Shown here: piece after piece, positions 28,538-36,758 of the stretch | Layout: each line of letters opens with the position of its first letter | How positions within the stretch are numbered: the stretch's first letter is position 1 | NCBI GenBank assembly: GCA_022548915.1 | Contig: JAKZES010000029.1 | Location: 1-62,218, forward strand | From: Verrucomicrobiaceae bacterium E54 | GTDB taxonomy: Bacteria > Verrucomicrobiota > Verrucomicrobiia > Verrucomicrobiales > Akkermansiaceae | Direction of reading: 5' to 3' | Length of the DNA: 62,218 bases | Position numbers and translations under genes: made by a program | The notes under the pieces: model-generated | The model's database searches: none | What the model saw: only the letters and a program-made list of their open reading frames with translations | What the model was told of the DNA's origin: nothing

Positions 28538-30142
28538 ATGGCAAGCTTTCGCGTACTCGTTTCGGACCCCATCTCGGACAAGGGCGTCGACGCCCTCACC
28601 GCCCACCCGGACATTTCGGTGGACGTCAACACCGGCCTGGCCCCGGAGGCACTGCTGGAAATCATCGGCGACTACGATGGCCTGGTGGTCCGCTCGCAAA
28701 CCAAGGTGACCGCCGAAGTCTTCGCCGCCGCCAAGAAGCTGCAAGCGGTCGGCCGCGCCGGAGTGGGCGTCGACAACATCGACCGCGATGCCGCCAGCGC
28801 CCACGGCGTGATCGTGATGAACACGCCCACCGGCAACACGATTTCCACCGCCGAGCACGCCTTCACCCTGATGCTCTCCTGCGCCCGCAACATCGCTCCG
28901 GCCCACGCCGAGGTGCTCAAGGGCGACTTCAAGACCGCGCGCAAGGCCTACGCCGGCATCGAACTCTACGGCAAGCGCCTCGCCGTGATCGGCATGGGCC
29001 GCATCGGCAGCGAATTCGCCAAGCGGGCCCAGAGCTTCAGCATGAAGGTCGTCGCCTACGACCCCTTCCTCACCCAGAACCGGGCCGACGAACTCAAGGT
29101 CGAGCTGGCCGAATCGCCCGACGACGCCCTGCGCGGCGCTGACGTGGTCACGCTGCACGTGCCGATGACCGACGACACCCGCCACCTGCTCAACGCCGAC
29201 CGCCTCGCCCTGATGAACCCGGGCGCGATCGTCGTCAACTGCGCCCGCGGCGGCCTGATTGACGAGGCCGCGCTCAAGGAGGCGATCGATTCCGGTCACA
29301 TCGCCGGCTGCGCGCTCGATGTCTTCGAGGAGGAGCCGCCGCCCGCCGATCACCCGCTCTTCGCCTTCGGCAAGCATGTCGCCTTCACCCCGCACCTGGG
29401 CGCCTCCACCCACGAGGCCCAGGAAAACGTCGGCATCCAGGTCGCCGAGCAGATCCGCGACTTCTTCAGCACCGGCGAGATCCGCAACGCGATCAACATG
29501 CCATCGCTCGACGCCGCCACGCTCAGCGAGGTCGGTCCGTTCCTCGACCTCGGGGCCGCCCTCGGCCGCATGCTCGCCAAGCTTGGACCGGAGAACCCCG
29601 ACTCACTGCGGATTTCCTACCACGGCCCGCTGGCGAAAAAGGACACCGCACTGGTCGCCCGCACCGCCCTCACCGCCCTGCTCGAGTCCGCCCGCGCGGA
29701 CGGCCAGGTCAACATCGTCAACGCCCCCGCCGTCGCCGCCGAGATGGGCCTCGACCTGATCGAGTCCACCATCAACGCCCGCACCGAATACCACGAGCTG
29801 CTGGTCGCCGAGCTGAGCAAGGACGGCCGGAAATTCCGCCTCGCCGGGACCATCATCGGCAAGACACCGCGCATCGTCGAAATCGACCGGCTTTTCGTCG
29901 ACACCAACATCAAGGGCCACTTCCTGATCGTTCGCAACGACGACCGCCCCGGCATCGTCGGGGCCCTCGGCACGGTCCTCGGCGAAGCCGGGCAGAACAT
30001 CGCCAACCTCTCCCTCGCCCGCAACAAATCCGCCGGCAATGCCCTCAGCGTGATCGAGGTCGATGCCCCCCTCTCGCCCGAGGTGATGGAGGCGGTGCGC
30101 GTCATTCCGGGGGTGCTCAATGCCACCGGCGTCTCGCTCTGA
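28538..30142 (+). CDS. serA: D-3-phosphoglycerate dehydrogenase
   Basis: SerA oxidises 3-phosphoglycerate with NAD, the first committed step of serine synthesis. The 534-aa length is the long form with an extra domain before ACT. Domain order: substrate-binding (about 1-100), NAD-binding with GMGRIGSEFAKRA near residue 150, catalytic residues in CARGGLIDEAAL (Arg), DVFEEEPP (Glu) and TPHLGASTHEAQ (His), the intervening domain (about 315-450), then a C-terminal ACT domain (about 460-534, FLIVRNDDRPGIVGALG) that normally mediates serine feedback. I chose the ATG at 28538 (MASFRVLVSDP); an ATG at 28523 adds five residues. Confidence 0.95.
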   Translation: MASFRVLVSDPISDKGVDALTAHPDISVDVNTGLAPEALLEIIGDYDGLVVRSQTKVTAEVFAAAKKLQAVGRAGVGVDNIDRDAASAHGVIVMNTPTGNTISTAEHAFTLMLSCARNIAPAHAEVLKGDFKTARKAYAGIELYGKRLAVIGMGRIGSEFAKRAQSFSMKVVAYDPFLTQNRADELKVELAESPDDALRGADVVTLHVPMTDDTRHLLNADRLALMNPGAIVVNCARGGLIDEAALKEAIDSGHIAGCALDVFEEEPPPADHPLFAFGKHVAFTPHLGASTHEAQENVGIQVAEQIRDFFSTGEIRNAINMPSLDAATLSEVGPFLDLGAALGRMLAKLGPENPDSLRISYHGPLAKKDTALVARTALTALLESARADGQVNIVNAPAVAAEMGLDLIESTINARTEYHELLVAELSKDGRKFRLAGTIIGKTPRIVEIDRLFVDTNIKGHFLIVRNDDRPGIVGALGTVLGEAGQNIANLSLARNKSAGNALSVIEVDAPLSPEVMEAVRVIPGVLNATGVSL

Positions 30143-30285
30143 GCCGGAAAGCGCCCGAATCCCGGGGCCGAGCCGCCACCTTCCCCCTGCCCCCACCCGT
30201 TCACCGCAAAGGTGGCAAACCCGACAGCGAGTTTCACTGAAAGTGGCGGGCGGAGCGAGCTGGCTTGACCGGCATGCGGCGGGCC

Positions 30286-30354
30286 GTGGCCGGGCCTTCC
30301 AGGCCCGGGGCCCTGATCGACGTTCGTGAGGTGAGGCCTGGAAGGCACGGCCAC
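30286..30354. repeat. REP-like inverted repeat pair after serA
   Basis: Arms 30286-30305 and 30335-30354 are inverted copies with 19/20 matches, separated by 29 bases. The left arm extends into its own hairpin (CGGGCCTTCCAGGCCCG), and the right arm has GCCT/AGGC. The core GTGGC...TTCCA...GCC recalls the left arm of the element at 59. The rest of the 301-base gap (30143-30443) between serA and the next gene holds nothing I recognise. Confidence 0.75.
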
Positions 30355-30443
30355 CTCCCGCTTCCCACCAGTTCGAGTTTCACCCGTGCCAAACTTTCCC
30401 GTTGCCAAGCGGCGGGTGAATGGGAAAACTCCCTTCAAGCGTC

Positions 30444-30875
30444 ATGAAAAGACTCCTCGTTCTCGCAACCGTATTCCTCTCACTCGGCGGCATCGCCTCC
30501 GCCGACATCCAGGCTCCTCCCGGCAGCCAGTACACCTCCACCCGCAAGCTGGGCCGGGCCATCAGCAACATCCTCTACGGCCTGGTCGAGATCCCCGAGC
30601 AGATCGTCCGCAAGAACGAGCGCTACGGTCGCAAGGCCGGCTTCTCCTACGGCGTCGTCGACGGCACCAACCGCGCGCTGCGCCGCTTCGGCTACGGCTG
30701 GTATGAGCTCTTCACCTTCACCTGCCCGACCTACCGCGGAACCTTCAAGCCTCCCTACGAACGGAGCGGCACCGATCACCGCATCGAGATGAATCCCCAC
30801 GACGGCCTCTCGGAATTCCCGCCGGAACTCGGTTTCGAGACCTACTTCCGCCACTCCCGGACCCAGAAGTGGTAA
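30444..30875 (+). CDS. Exosortase system-associated protein, TIGR04073 type
   Basis: A 143-aa secreted or envelope protein. A Sec signal peptide covers about residues 1-21 (KRLLVLATVFLSLGGIASA). The mature part has the pattern RKLGRAISNILYGLVEIPEQI followed by a glycine-rich turn and a tyrosine-rich segment (YGWYELFTF), which I recognise as the TIGR04073 family linked with exosortase genomes in Verrucomicrobia. The function is unknown. I chose the ATG at 30444 over that at 30420, since it gives a proper signal peptide. A strong terminator follows. Confidence 0.8.
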   Translation: MKRLLVLATVFLSLGGIASADIQAPPGSQYTSTRKLGRAISNILYGLVEIPEQIVRKNERYGRKAGFSYGVVDGTNRALRRFGYGWYELFTFTCPTYRGTFKPPYERSGTDHRIEMNPHDGLSEFPPELGFETYFRHSRTQKW

Positions 30876-30898
30876 GGCCCGAGGCCCTCACCCCTTTC

Positions 30899-30933
30899 AT
30901 CCCGGCACCGCCCTGCGCTGCCGGGATTTTTTT
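30899..30933 (+). terminator. Rho-independent terminator
   Basis: Perfect 9-bp stem ATCCCGGCA (30899-30907) with TGCCGGGAT (30919-30927), followed by a run of seven T. It lies 23 bases after the TIGR04073-type gene. Confidence 0.92.
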
Positions 30934-30992
30934 GGATGGCGATCCGACATTTCACCCAAGAAGGATCCGACCCCGCGACGTTGCCCTCGAAC

Positions 30993-31736
30993 ATGATCCG
31001 CCTTTCCCTGCTGCTGCTGGTCGTTGGCGCGACCCTGGCCCGGGCCGAACCCCGGGTCTGGAGGAACACCGATGCCTCGGCCTCGTTCCGTGGCGAATAC
31101 GTCTCCCACGACACCCACGAGGTCACGATCCGCAAGGAGGATGGCCGGGTCTTTTCCCTGCCGCTCGAGCGGCTGCATGAAAACGACCGCAACTGGCTCG
31201 CCAGGCGCGACCTGCCCGACGCCCCGGAGCCCGATGGCGATCCCGCCGCCGTCTTCGACACGCTGTGCTTCGGCGACACCCGCAAGGAGGTCGAGGCCAA
31301 GCTCAAGGCCAGCCAACTGGTCGAGTCCACCATCGACGAAACCTTCTTCGGCCGCCTCGGCCTGAACGGCACCTTCCGCACCCGCCAGCAGATCGGCGGA
31401 CTCCATTGCGAACTCTATTTCGATTGGTCCGCAAGCGGCGCGCTCGATGAGATCAGCCTCCAGACCCAGCCTCTCGGCGGCGACTCCTACGAATCGAGGC
31501 TCAAGGACAATTGGTCCGAGCTCATCAAGGTGCTGAGCCAGCTCCACGGCAAGCCGTTGCAGGCGGGCAAGTACCCGCCCCGCTCCGAGCTGCGGGACGA
31601 CGTTTTCCTCGCCTCGCACCTCTGGCGGATGGAGGGCGGCGGATCGATCCTGCTCGGCACCTCGATGCAAGCCGGCCAGTACAAGGTGGCCGTGCGCTTC
31701 ACCACCGAAAAGCTCGAGCCGATCCGGGTGCCCTGA
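30993..31736 (+). CDS. Secreted SHD1-like domain protein
   Basis: A 247-aa protein with a Sec signal peptide (residues 1-18, ending ARA). The N-terminal part of the mature protein (VWRNTDASASFRGEYVSHD, then VTIRKEDGRVFSLPLERLHENDRNWL) has the form of the SLA1-homology (SHD1) domain often seen in planctomycete and verrucomicrobial secreted proteins. The rest (about residues 80-247) is unrecognised. No pathway can be assigned. It is convergent with exbD. Confidence 0.7.
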   Translation: MIRLSLLLLVVGATLARAEPRVWRNTDASASFRGEYVSHDTHEVTIRKEDGRVFSLPLERLHENDRNWLARRDLPDAPEPDGDPAAVFDTLCFGDTRKEVEAKLKASQLVESTIDETFFGRLGLNGTFRTRQQIGGLHCELYFDWSASGALDEISLQTQPLGGDSYESRLKDNWSELIKVLSQLHGKPLQAGKYPPRSELRDDVFLASHLWRMEGGGSILLGTSMQAGQYKVAVRFTTEKLEPIRVP

Positions 31737-31746
31737 CCGCCGGGGA

Positions 31747-32190
31747 TCACTCGAAGTCCGTCAGCCAGATCCGGGTCATCTCGACCGAGGCAAGGGCATC
31801 CATCACATTGATGAAATCCTGCTGCTTCGCCCCGTCCGCAACCTTCAACACCACCGGCGGTTCCTCGCCACCCGCCCGCACCGCCTCGACCGCCGGCTCC
31901 AGCAGGGCGAGCAATTCCGGAAGCCGCCGGTCATCGCTGGCCACCGGCAGTCGTCCGCTCTCCTCACCCCACCAGATGCTGCCGTCGTCCTCGATCTCCA
32001 GGTGAATCGGCAGGGTTGGGGCTTCGACATCACCCCGGTGAGTCGGAGCCTTCATCATCAGATCCCTTTCCGTCGGCACGATGGTCGTGGCGACCAGGAA
32101 AAACACCAGCATCAGGAACGCAACGTCCACCATCGAGGCCACCCCGTTCCGGGGATGCTCGTCCACATCTTCAAATCTCGGCATTCTCAT
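31747..32190 (-). CDS. exbD: ExbD/TolR-family biopolymer transport protein
   Basis: A 147-aa protein of the ExbD/TolR family, which with ExbB/TolQ turns the proton gradient into work on outer-membrane partners. The membrane segment is VDVAFLMLVFFLVATTIV (about residues 22-39), carrying the conserved proton-path aspartate at its start. The periplasmic domain follows. No exbB partner is present in the window; on this strand exbB would be expected just upstream, where a tRNA fragment and defence genes now sit. Start ATG at 32190 (MRMPRF) or, two codons on, 32184. Confidence 0.88.
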   Translation of the reverse strand: MRMPRFEDVDEHPRNGVASMVDVAFLMLVFFLVATTIVPTERDLMMKAPTHRGDVEAPTLPIHLEIEDDGSIWWGEESGRLPVASDDRRLPELLALLEPAVEAVRAGGEEPPVVLKVADGAKQQDFINVMDALASVEMTRIWLTDFE

Positions 32191-32236
32191 CTCGAGGAGA
32201 CAACGGCCAGGCCCGTCAAAGTCTTGGGCCAACCCA

Positions 32237-32262
32237 TGCCACCGGAGGGACTCGAACCCCCA
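32237..32262 (-). repeat. tRNA-Leu 3'-end fragment (probable att remnant)
   Basis: This stretch matches the 3' end and T-arm of the intact tRNA-Leu gene at 38030-38055 in 24 of 26 positions and in the same orientation. It includes the discriminator base, the CGGTGGC acceptor strand and the T-loop GGTTCGA. The rest of the tRNA is absent: no matching GCCACCG 5' strand or leucine anticodon arm lies upstream. It marks the likely left end of an integrated segment reaching to the tRNA gene. Confidence 0.65.
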
Positions 32263-32462
32263 GGCGGCGCCCCTATCGCAGCTGGTCACCGAGACCGAGC
32301 GGAGCCGGGGCCACTTCAGTGTTGACCATCTCGGGCCTGCCTCTCCCGGACATGGGCAAGGATCAGACGATGCACGGTCGGCCCGGGGCGCTTGGTTTGC
32401 GGCCCTCACACAGCCAAAACGCCCACCAAACGGCGGCGCAGCACTGCCCAAAACACAAGCAC

Positions 32463-35400
32463 CTACGCCGTCCGAGCTTCTTCGAACAAGGCCGCCGGCA
32501 TGGGATGTTCGAGTTCCCAGACCATTTCGATGGGGCGGTTTCCTTGATAGGATCTCAGCTCCCGGGCGGCACCGAGAAATACGAACGGGGCGGTTTCTCC
32601 CTGTTCACGTTTGTTGAGGCGAGCGAAGAACAGGATGCGGTAGCCCTCCGCTTTGAAGTTGATGTAGTTCTGGCCGGTGGGACTTTCCTGGGAGGTGCCG
32701 CTCTGGCTTTCCCAGTGGAGCAAGCTGCGGCTGATCGGGTAGTCCCGGTAGCGGGTCGTGGGAGCGAAGTCGGCCTCTTCCTTTCGAAATGTGACCAGAT
32801 GGAGGTAGGTCTTCGTCGCCTTGTCGCACAGCACGCCGGTGCCAGTCATGCCTGCCCGCTGGAGGTCTGCGAGTCCGAAGGCGGCTTTAATTTCCCCTGA
32901 CCCATAAGCGCCGTGGAGGCGGATCAGACCTCTCGTCGTCGGGTCGGTGGCACCGAGGGGAAAATCGTGGATTTTCCGCCGCCAATCGACAACTTCGGTC
33001 AGGTCGTGGATGGACTGTCGGTTGCTTTGGAATTTGGCGAAGGATTCCTCGTAGCTAGCGACCCCGACTTTGGCCCCCTGTTTTCCCCACAGAAGGTAGT
33101 GAAGCATGGCCTGGCCTCGATCCTCCCCGGCATAGGGCGTCTCGCCATCGGCGACCCTGGCCAGGCTATTCAGGACCTCGGGATCGGTGCGGAAGCTCAC
33201 GCGGCGGAGTGCCTGGCGAACGGCGGTCAGGTCCGGATCCTCTACCGGATCCCCGACTCCCGCCAGAGCCTTCCATTCCGACCACGTTCTCTTGCCAAGG
33301 ACATCCAGCGCCGAGAGCCCGGTGGCGTCGACGAAGTTCCCGAAGCTCAGAGGGAGCCCTGCCTCACGTTCGAAGGTGCGGATCGCCTCCGGAATGAACG
33401 CCTGGAGATTGCCGAGTCCCTCGCGGATGTTTCGCAGCACATGCTCGCGGGCGACCCGCTCGAGCTGGATGCTGCAGCCGGCCGGTAGGTTGGGAAAATC
33501 GGCCTCGATCTCCATGTCGATCCGCCGGCGGGTCGACGGCAGCAAGGCGGCAAACTTCCGGTCGACCCGGTACTTCCGGTGCGTCTGGCCGACGAAATCC
33601 AACACGGTCAGACAGTCCTTCTCGGGCGCGTTGCGGAGCCCCCGGCCGAGCTGCTGCAGGAAAACCGTCAGGCTCTCCGTCGGACGCAGGAACATCACCA
33701 AGTTGATCTCGGGGACGTCGAGGCCTTCGCTGAGCACATCGACGGTGAACAGAAAGGGCAGCTTGCCGGACCGGAAGTCCGCGATTCGTTGCCGACGCTC
33801 GTCCTGGGACGTCTCCCCGACCACGACCGCTGAGACGAGCCCCCGCTGGTTGAACTTGGCCGCCATGAACTTGGCGTGCTTGACGCTCGCGCAGAATCCC
33901 ACGCCGCGGACGTTGGACAAGTCGGGTTGGTAGTGGTGCAGGCGCTCGATGATCCGGTCCACCCGGTTGAGCGCGCGGATGTCGTCGCCGGTGTAGACCT
34001 CCGTCAGGGCGGCGGTGTCGTACTTGCCGTTCACCCAGAAGCGCTCCTCGGAGACCGCGACGGGATCGGTGACGCCGAAGTAGTGGAACGGGCACAGCAG
34101 CTTCTCCTCCAAGGCCTCGGGCAGCCGGATCTCGGCGGCGAATCGGCCGTCGAAGTCGTCCACGATCCGCGAGCCATCCATCCGCTCCGGTGTCGCCGTG
34201 AGGCCAAGCAGGATCCGGGGTTCGAGGTGGTCGAAAACGGGGCGGTAGCTGCCGGCCGTGCCGTGGTGGGCCTCATCGACAATCACGTGGTCGAAGTGCT
34301 GGGTACCAAGGTCCTCCCACGGCCTGCGATTGTTCCAGCTCTGGATCGAGGCGAAGACGTGGTTCCATTCCAGCGGAACGGCGCCGTCGACCATCAGTTC
34401 ACCGAAATTCGGATCCCGAAGCACCAGTCGGAAGCAATCGAGAGCCTGCTGCAGGATTTCCTTCCGGTGGGCGATGAACAGCAGGCGGCTGGACGGGGTC
34501 GACGCCTTGCGTTGGCGGGCGTAGTCGAAGGCGGCGACCACCGTTTTCCCCGTGCCGGTCGCGGCGACAACCAGGTTGCGAAAGGAACCGGTTTCACGGA
34601 CGGCGGCGAGATTCTCGAGAATCCGCTCTTGGAAGGCATGCGGGGTGACTTCGACGAAGAAGCGCGGACCCTCCGATGCATCTCTGCTTCGACCGACTTG
34701 GATCGCCCTGCGGAAGCGGTCGGCCTGCTCCTTGTCGTAGATCTCGAACTCCTCCCGGGACCAATACGTCTCGAACTCGGCACCGAAGCGGTCGAGGATG
34801 TGCGGCATGTCCTGCGCGGTCACCTTGACCGTCCACTCGAGCCCGCTGGTCATCGCGGCCCGGGACATGTTGGCCGAGCCGATGTAGGCGGTCGAAAGGC
34901 CGGTCTTGCGGATGAAATGATAGGCCTTGGCGTGGAGCCGGGTGCGCTCGGTGTCGTAGGAGACCCGGATGGTGACGCCAGGAAGCCGGGCGAGAAACTC
35001 AAGCGCCTCCGGATCCGACGCCCCCATGTAGGAGGTGGTGATGATTCGCACCGGCACCCCTCGCTCGGCCAAGGTCTCGAATGCGGGACGGAGGAGCCGC
35101 AGGCCCGACCATTTGATAAACGAAACGAGGATGTCCACCCGGTCCGCCGTCGACATCTCCGCCCGCAGCTCATGTTCCAACGCCGGGTCCTCCCCGGCGC
35201 CCGTCAGCAGACTGCTCACGCTCATGGGTGTCGAGGGGATCGGACTCGGTGGGACGAGCGCGCTGGCACGGATCTCGCGAAGGAGTTGTTTCGGCTGCTC
35301 CAGCAGCTTCCGGCGTTCGAGGTATTCCAGTCCGTCCTGGGCAGAGAGGAGCTCGATCAGCCGGTTGACGAGCGCGAGCCTGCGTTCCTTCTTCAGGCCC

Positions 35401-35576
35401 CTGAGCGCTCGATGCAACAAGTGCCAGACGAACTGGCTGTAGGTGTGGGGAGCGGACTCATCGTCAAGCTTCTCCAGGGTCGCCGCCATCTCGGGCCGGG
35501 AGGCGAGCAAAGCTCCGAGCTCCTCGTCGACAAGGGTCTCGTAGATACCCTCGGCAAGCTGCTCTTCTTCAGACAT
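32463..35576 (-). CDS. PLD-nuclease/SF2-helicase restriction protein (SauUSI-like)
   Basis: A 1037-aa protein with an N-terminal helical part, a phospholipase D-type nuclease domain (HAKAY at residues 215-219, GSAN at 233-236), an SF2 helicase (Walker A ATGTGKT at 339-345, DEAH at 434-437, LTATP near 460, GRGLRN in motif VI), and a large C-terminal region matching DUF3427. This order is that of SauUSI, a type IV enzyme of Staphylococcus aureus that cuts modified cytosine DNA using ATP. Target preference cannot be read here. I chose the ATG at 35576 (MSEEEQLAEG); one at 35600 adds eight residues. It lies alone in the left island. Confidence 0.85.
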   Translation of the reverse strand: MSEEEQLAEGIYETLVDEELGALLASRPEMAATLEKLDDESAPHTYSQFVWHLLHRALRGLKKERRLALVNRLIELLSAQDGLEYLERRKLLEQPKQLLREIRASALVPPSPIPSTPMSVSSLLTGAGEDPALEHELRAEMSTADRVDILVSFIKWSGLRLLRPAFETLAERGVPVRIITTSYMGASDPEALEFLARLPGVTIRVSYDTERTRLHAKAYHFIRKTGLSTAYIGSANMSRAAMTSGLEWTVKVTAQDMPHILDRFGAEFETYWSREEFEIYDKEQADRFRRAIQVGRSRDASEGPRFFVEVTPHAFQERILENLAAVRETGSFRNLVVAATGTGKTVVAAFDYARQRKASTPSSRLLFIAHRKEILQQALDCFRLVLRDPNFGELMVDGAVPLEWNHVFASIQSWNNRRPWEDLGTQHFDHVIVDEAHHGTAGSYRPVFDHLEPRILLGLTATPERMDGSRIVDDFDGRFAAEIRLPEALEEKLLCPFHYFGVTDPVAVSEERFWVNGKYDTAALTEVYTGDDIRALNRVDRIIERLHHYQPDLSNVRGVGFCASVKHAKFMAAKFNQRGLVSAVVVGETSQDERRQRIADFRSGKLPFLFTVDVLSEGLDVPEINLVMFLRPTESLTVFLQQLGRGLRNAPEKDCLTVLDFVGQTHRKYRVDRKFAALLPSTRRRIDMEIEADFPNLPAGCSIQLERVAREHVLRNIREGLGNLQAFIPEAIRTFEREAGLPLSFGNFVDATGLSALDVLGKRTWSEWKALAGVGDPVEDPDLTAVRQALRRVSFRTDPEVLNSLARVADGETPYAGEDRGQAMLHYLLWGKQGAKVGVASYEESFAKFQSNRQSIHDLTEVVDWRRKIHDFPLGATDPTTRGLIRLHGAYGSGEIKAAFGLADLQRAGMTGTGVLCDKATKTYLHLVTFRKEEADFAPTTRYRDYPISRSLLHWESQSGTSQESPTGQNYINFKAEGYRILFFARLNKREQGETAPFVFLGAARELRSYQGNRPIEMVWELEHPMPAALFEEARTA

Positions 35577-36072
35577 CGAACTGGAATTGCCTCTCGGCAA
35601 GGGGGTCAGCCATAGGGCGCATGGACAAGAAATTCAGACGTTACTCGGTCACTTTTGCTAGATGCGATGGAAATTGCACGAACGAATACACGCGGTGCTC
35701 CTTCCCGAACAAGACTATCGCTCACGACCTGCACTCCATCGCACAGTCCGATGGGCGCAGCGAGATTTCTACCTACTGGATGCCGGGAACCGAGTTACGA
35801 AGGAATGGGTAATCGAACAGATTTTTCGCGCTACCTCGTCGGATGGAGGTCTACGCCATGCGCAGTCGGACTGTCTGGGTGACGAGCCACCTCCCCATAT
35901 CCAGACAACTCAAGTTCACCAGCCGCAGGTTCTTCGACGCCTTCATGGGCCGCGAGGGGGAGCTCGCCTCCCTCTTCACGGCCTTCGACCGGAATCCGCC
36001 CGATCCGCTGACGGTAGAGAGCGCCTGCGAGGTCGCCGACTCGGGTTTCCCTGGAAGGCACGCACGGGCCAA
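35577..36072. other. Gene-poor stretch, possibly decayed sequence
   Basis: Between the helicase start and the abiE promoter no reading frame carries a family I recognise. Two short frames on the plus strand (35662 onward, and 35843-36076 with FFDAFMGREGELASLFTAFD) look protein-like over part of their length but are not continuous, so they may be pieces of a broken gene. The first 250 bases are more AT-rich than the neighbours. Confidence 0.35.
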
Positions 36073-36143
36073 TTAAGCTTTGCAACGCCGGACCGGATAA
36101 TGTTTGATTTTCTCTTGAAAGTTGCCATCTTGGCAACGTTCAA
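36073..36143 (+). promoter_or_regulatory. abiE promoter and operator
   Basis: A -10-like GATAAT (36096-36101) has a weak -35-like TTAAGC 17 bases upstream. Just downstream lies a long inverted repeat, 36115-36143, with arms TTGAAAGTTGCCA and TGGCAACGTTCAA around TCT (one mismatch). It covers the expected transcription start and ends 9 bases before the abiEi ATG. AbiEi antitoxins repress their own operon by binding inverted repeats, so this is the likely binding site. Confidence 0.75.
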
Positions 36144-36152
36144 GCAAAAATT

Positions 36153-36758
36153 ATGCATATCGAGATCCCCAATGAGCCGATTCTGGGCACGGGCTCGATG
36201 CGCCATGTGCTGGCGGGAGTGGCAGATCAGCGCGGGAAAATCGCCCGTCTGCTCGAGACCGGCGAATTGATTTCGCTGCGGCGCGGGCTGTATGCCACTC
36301 GCCGGAACCTCGATCCCCTTTGCCTCGCGGGATCCATCTACGGTCCGTCCTACATCAGCTTCGAAACCGCGCTTTCGTGGCACGGAATGATTCCGGAGGG
36401 AGTGGCCGAAGTCGTCTCGGCCACCATCAAGCGCGCCGCATCGTTCGAGAACGACTTCGGCCGCTTTGGATACCAGCCGATCCCCAAGGCCGTCTATCCG
36501 GTCGGCATTCTCCGCGTCACCGATTCCGACCTGCCGTTCCTCATCGCCAGTCCGACCAAGGCGCTGATCGATCGGATCGCGCGCGAGCCGGGATTCCGGT
36601 CCATGGCGGACGTCGCCCGCTGGTGGGACGGGATGCGCGTGGAGCTGCCCTCAGGACTGGATCGTGCGCAGCTCGCCGAGTGCGCGGATGCTTATGGCCG
36701 GCCATCGGTCCGGTGGCTCCTGCGCTTTGCCGAGAAGAACCGCCTCCTCCACTCATGA
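36153..36758 (+). CDS. abiEi: AbiEi-family antitoxin and repressor
   Basis: A 201-aa antitoxin of the type IV AbiE system. The N-terminal winged helix (LLETGELISLRRGLYA, about residues 33-48) is the family hallmark, followed by YISFETALSWHGMIPE (about 66-81), part of the C-terminal AbiEi domain. In studied cases the antitoxin does not bind the toxin protein but opposes its effect and represses the operon. The operator upstream fits this. The stop overlaps the toxin start (ATGA), so translation is coupled. Confidence 0.9.
   Translation: MHIEIPNEPILGTGSMRHVLAGVADQRGKIARLLETGELISLRRGLYATRRNLDPLCLAGSIYGPSYISFETALSWHGMIPEGVAEVVSATIKRAASFENDFGRFGYQPIPKAVYPVGILRVTDSDLPFLIASPTKALIDRIAREPGFRSMADVARWWDGMRVELPSGLDRAQLAECADAYGRPSVRWLLRFAEKNRLLHS

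Noticed and set aside
30143-30443. Small genes in the serA downstream gap
   Set aside because: The frames there run through the inverted repeat and have no start context or family similarity.
32237-32320. A complete second tRNA gene upstream of exbD
   Set aside because: Only the T-arm and 3' acceptor strand are present; no matching 5' acceptor strand or proper anticodon arm could be folded.
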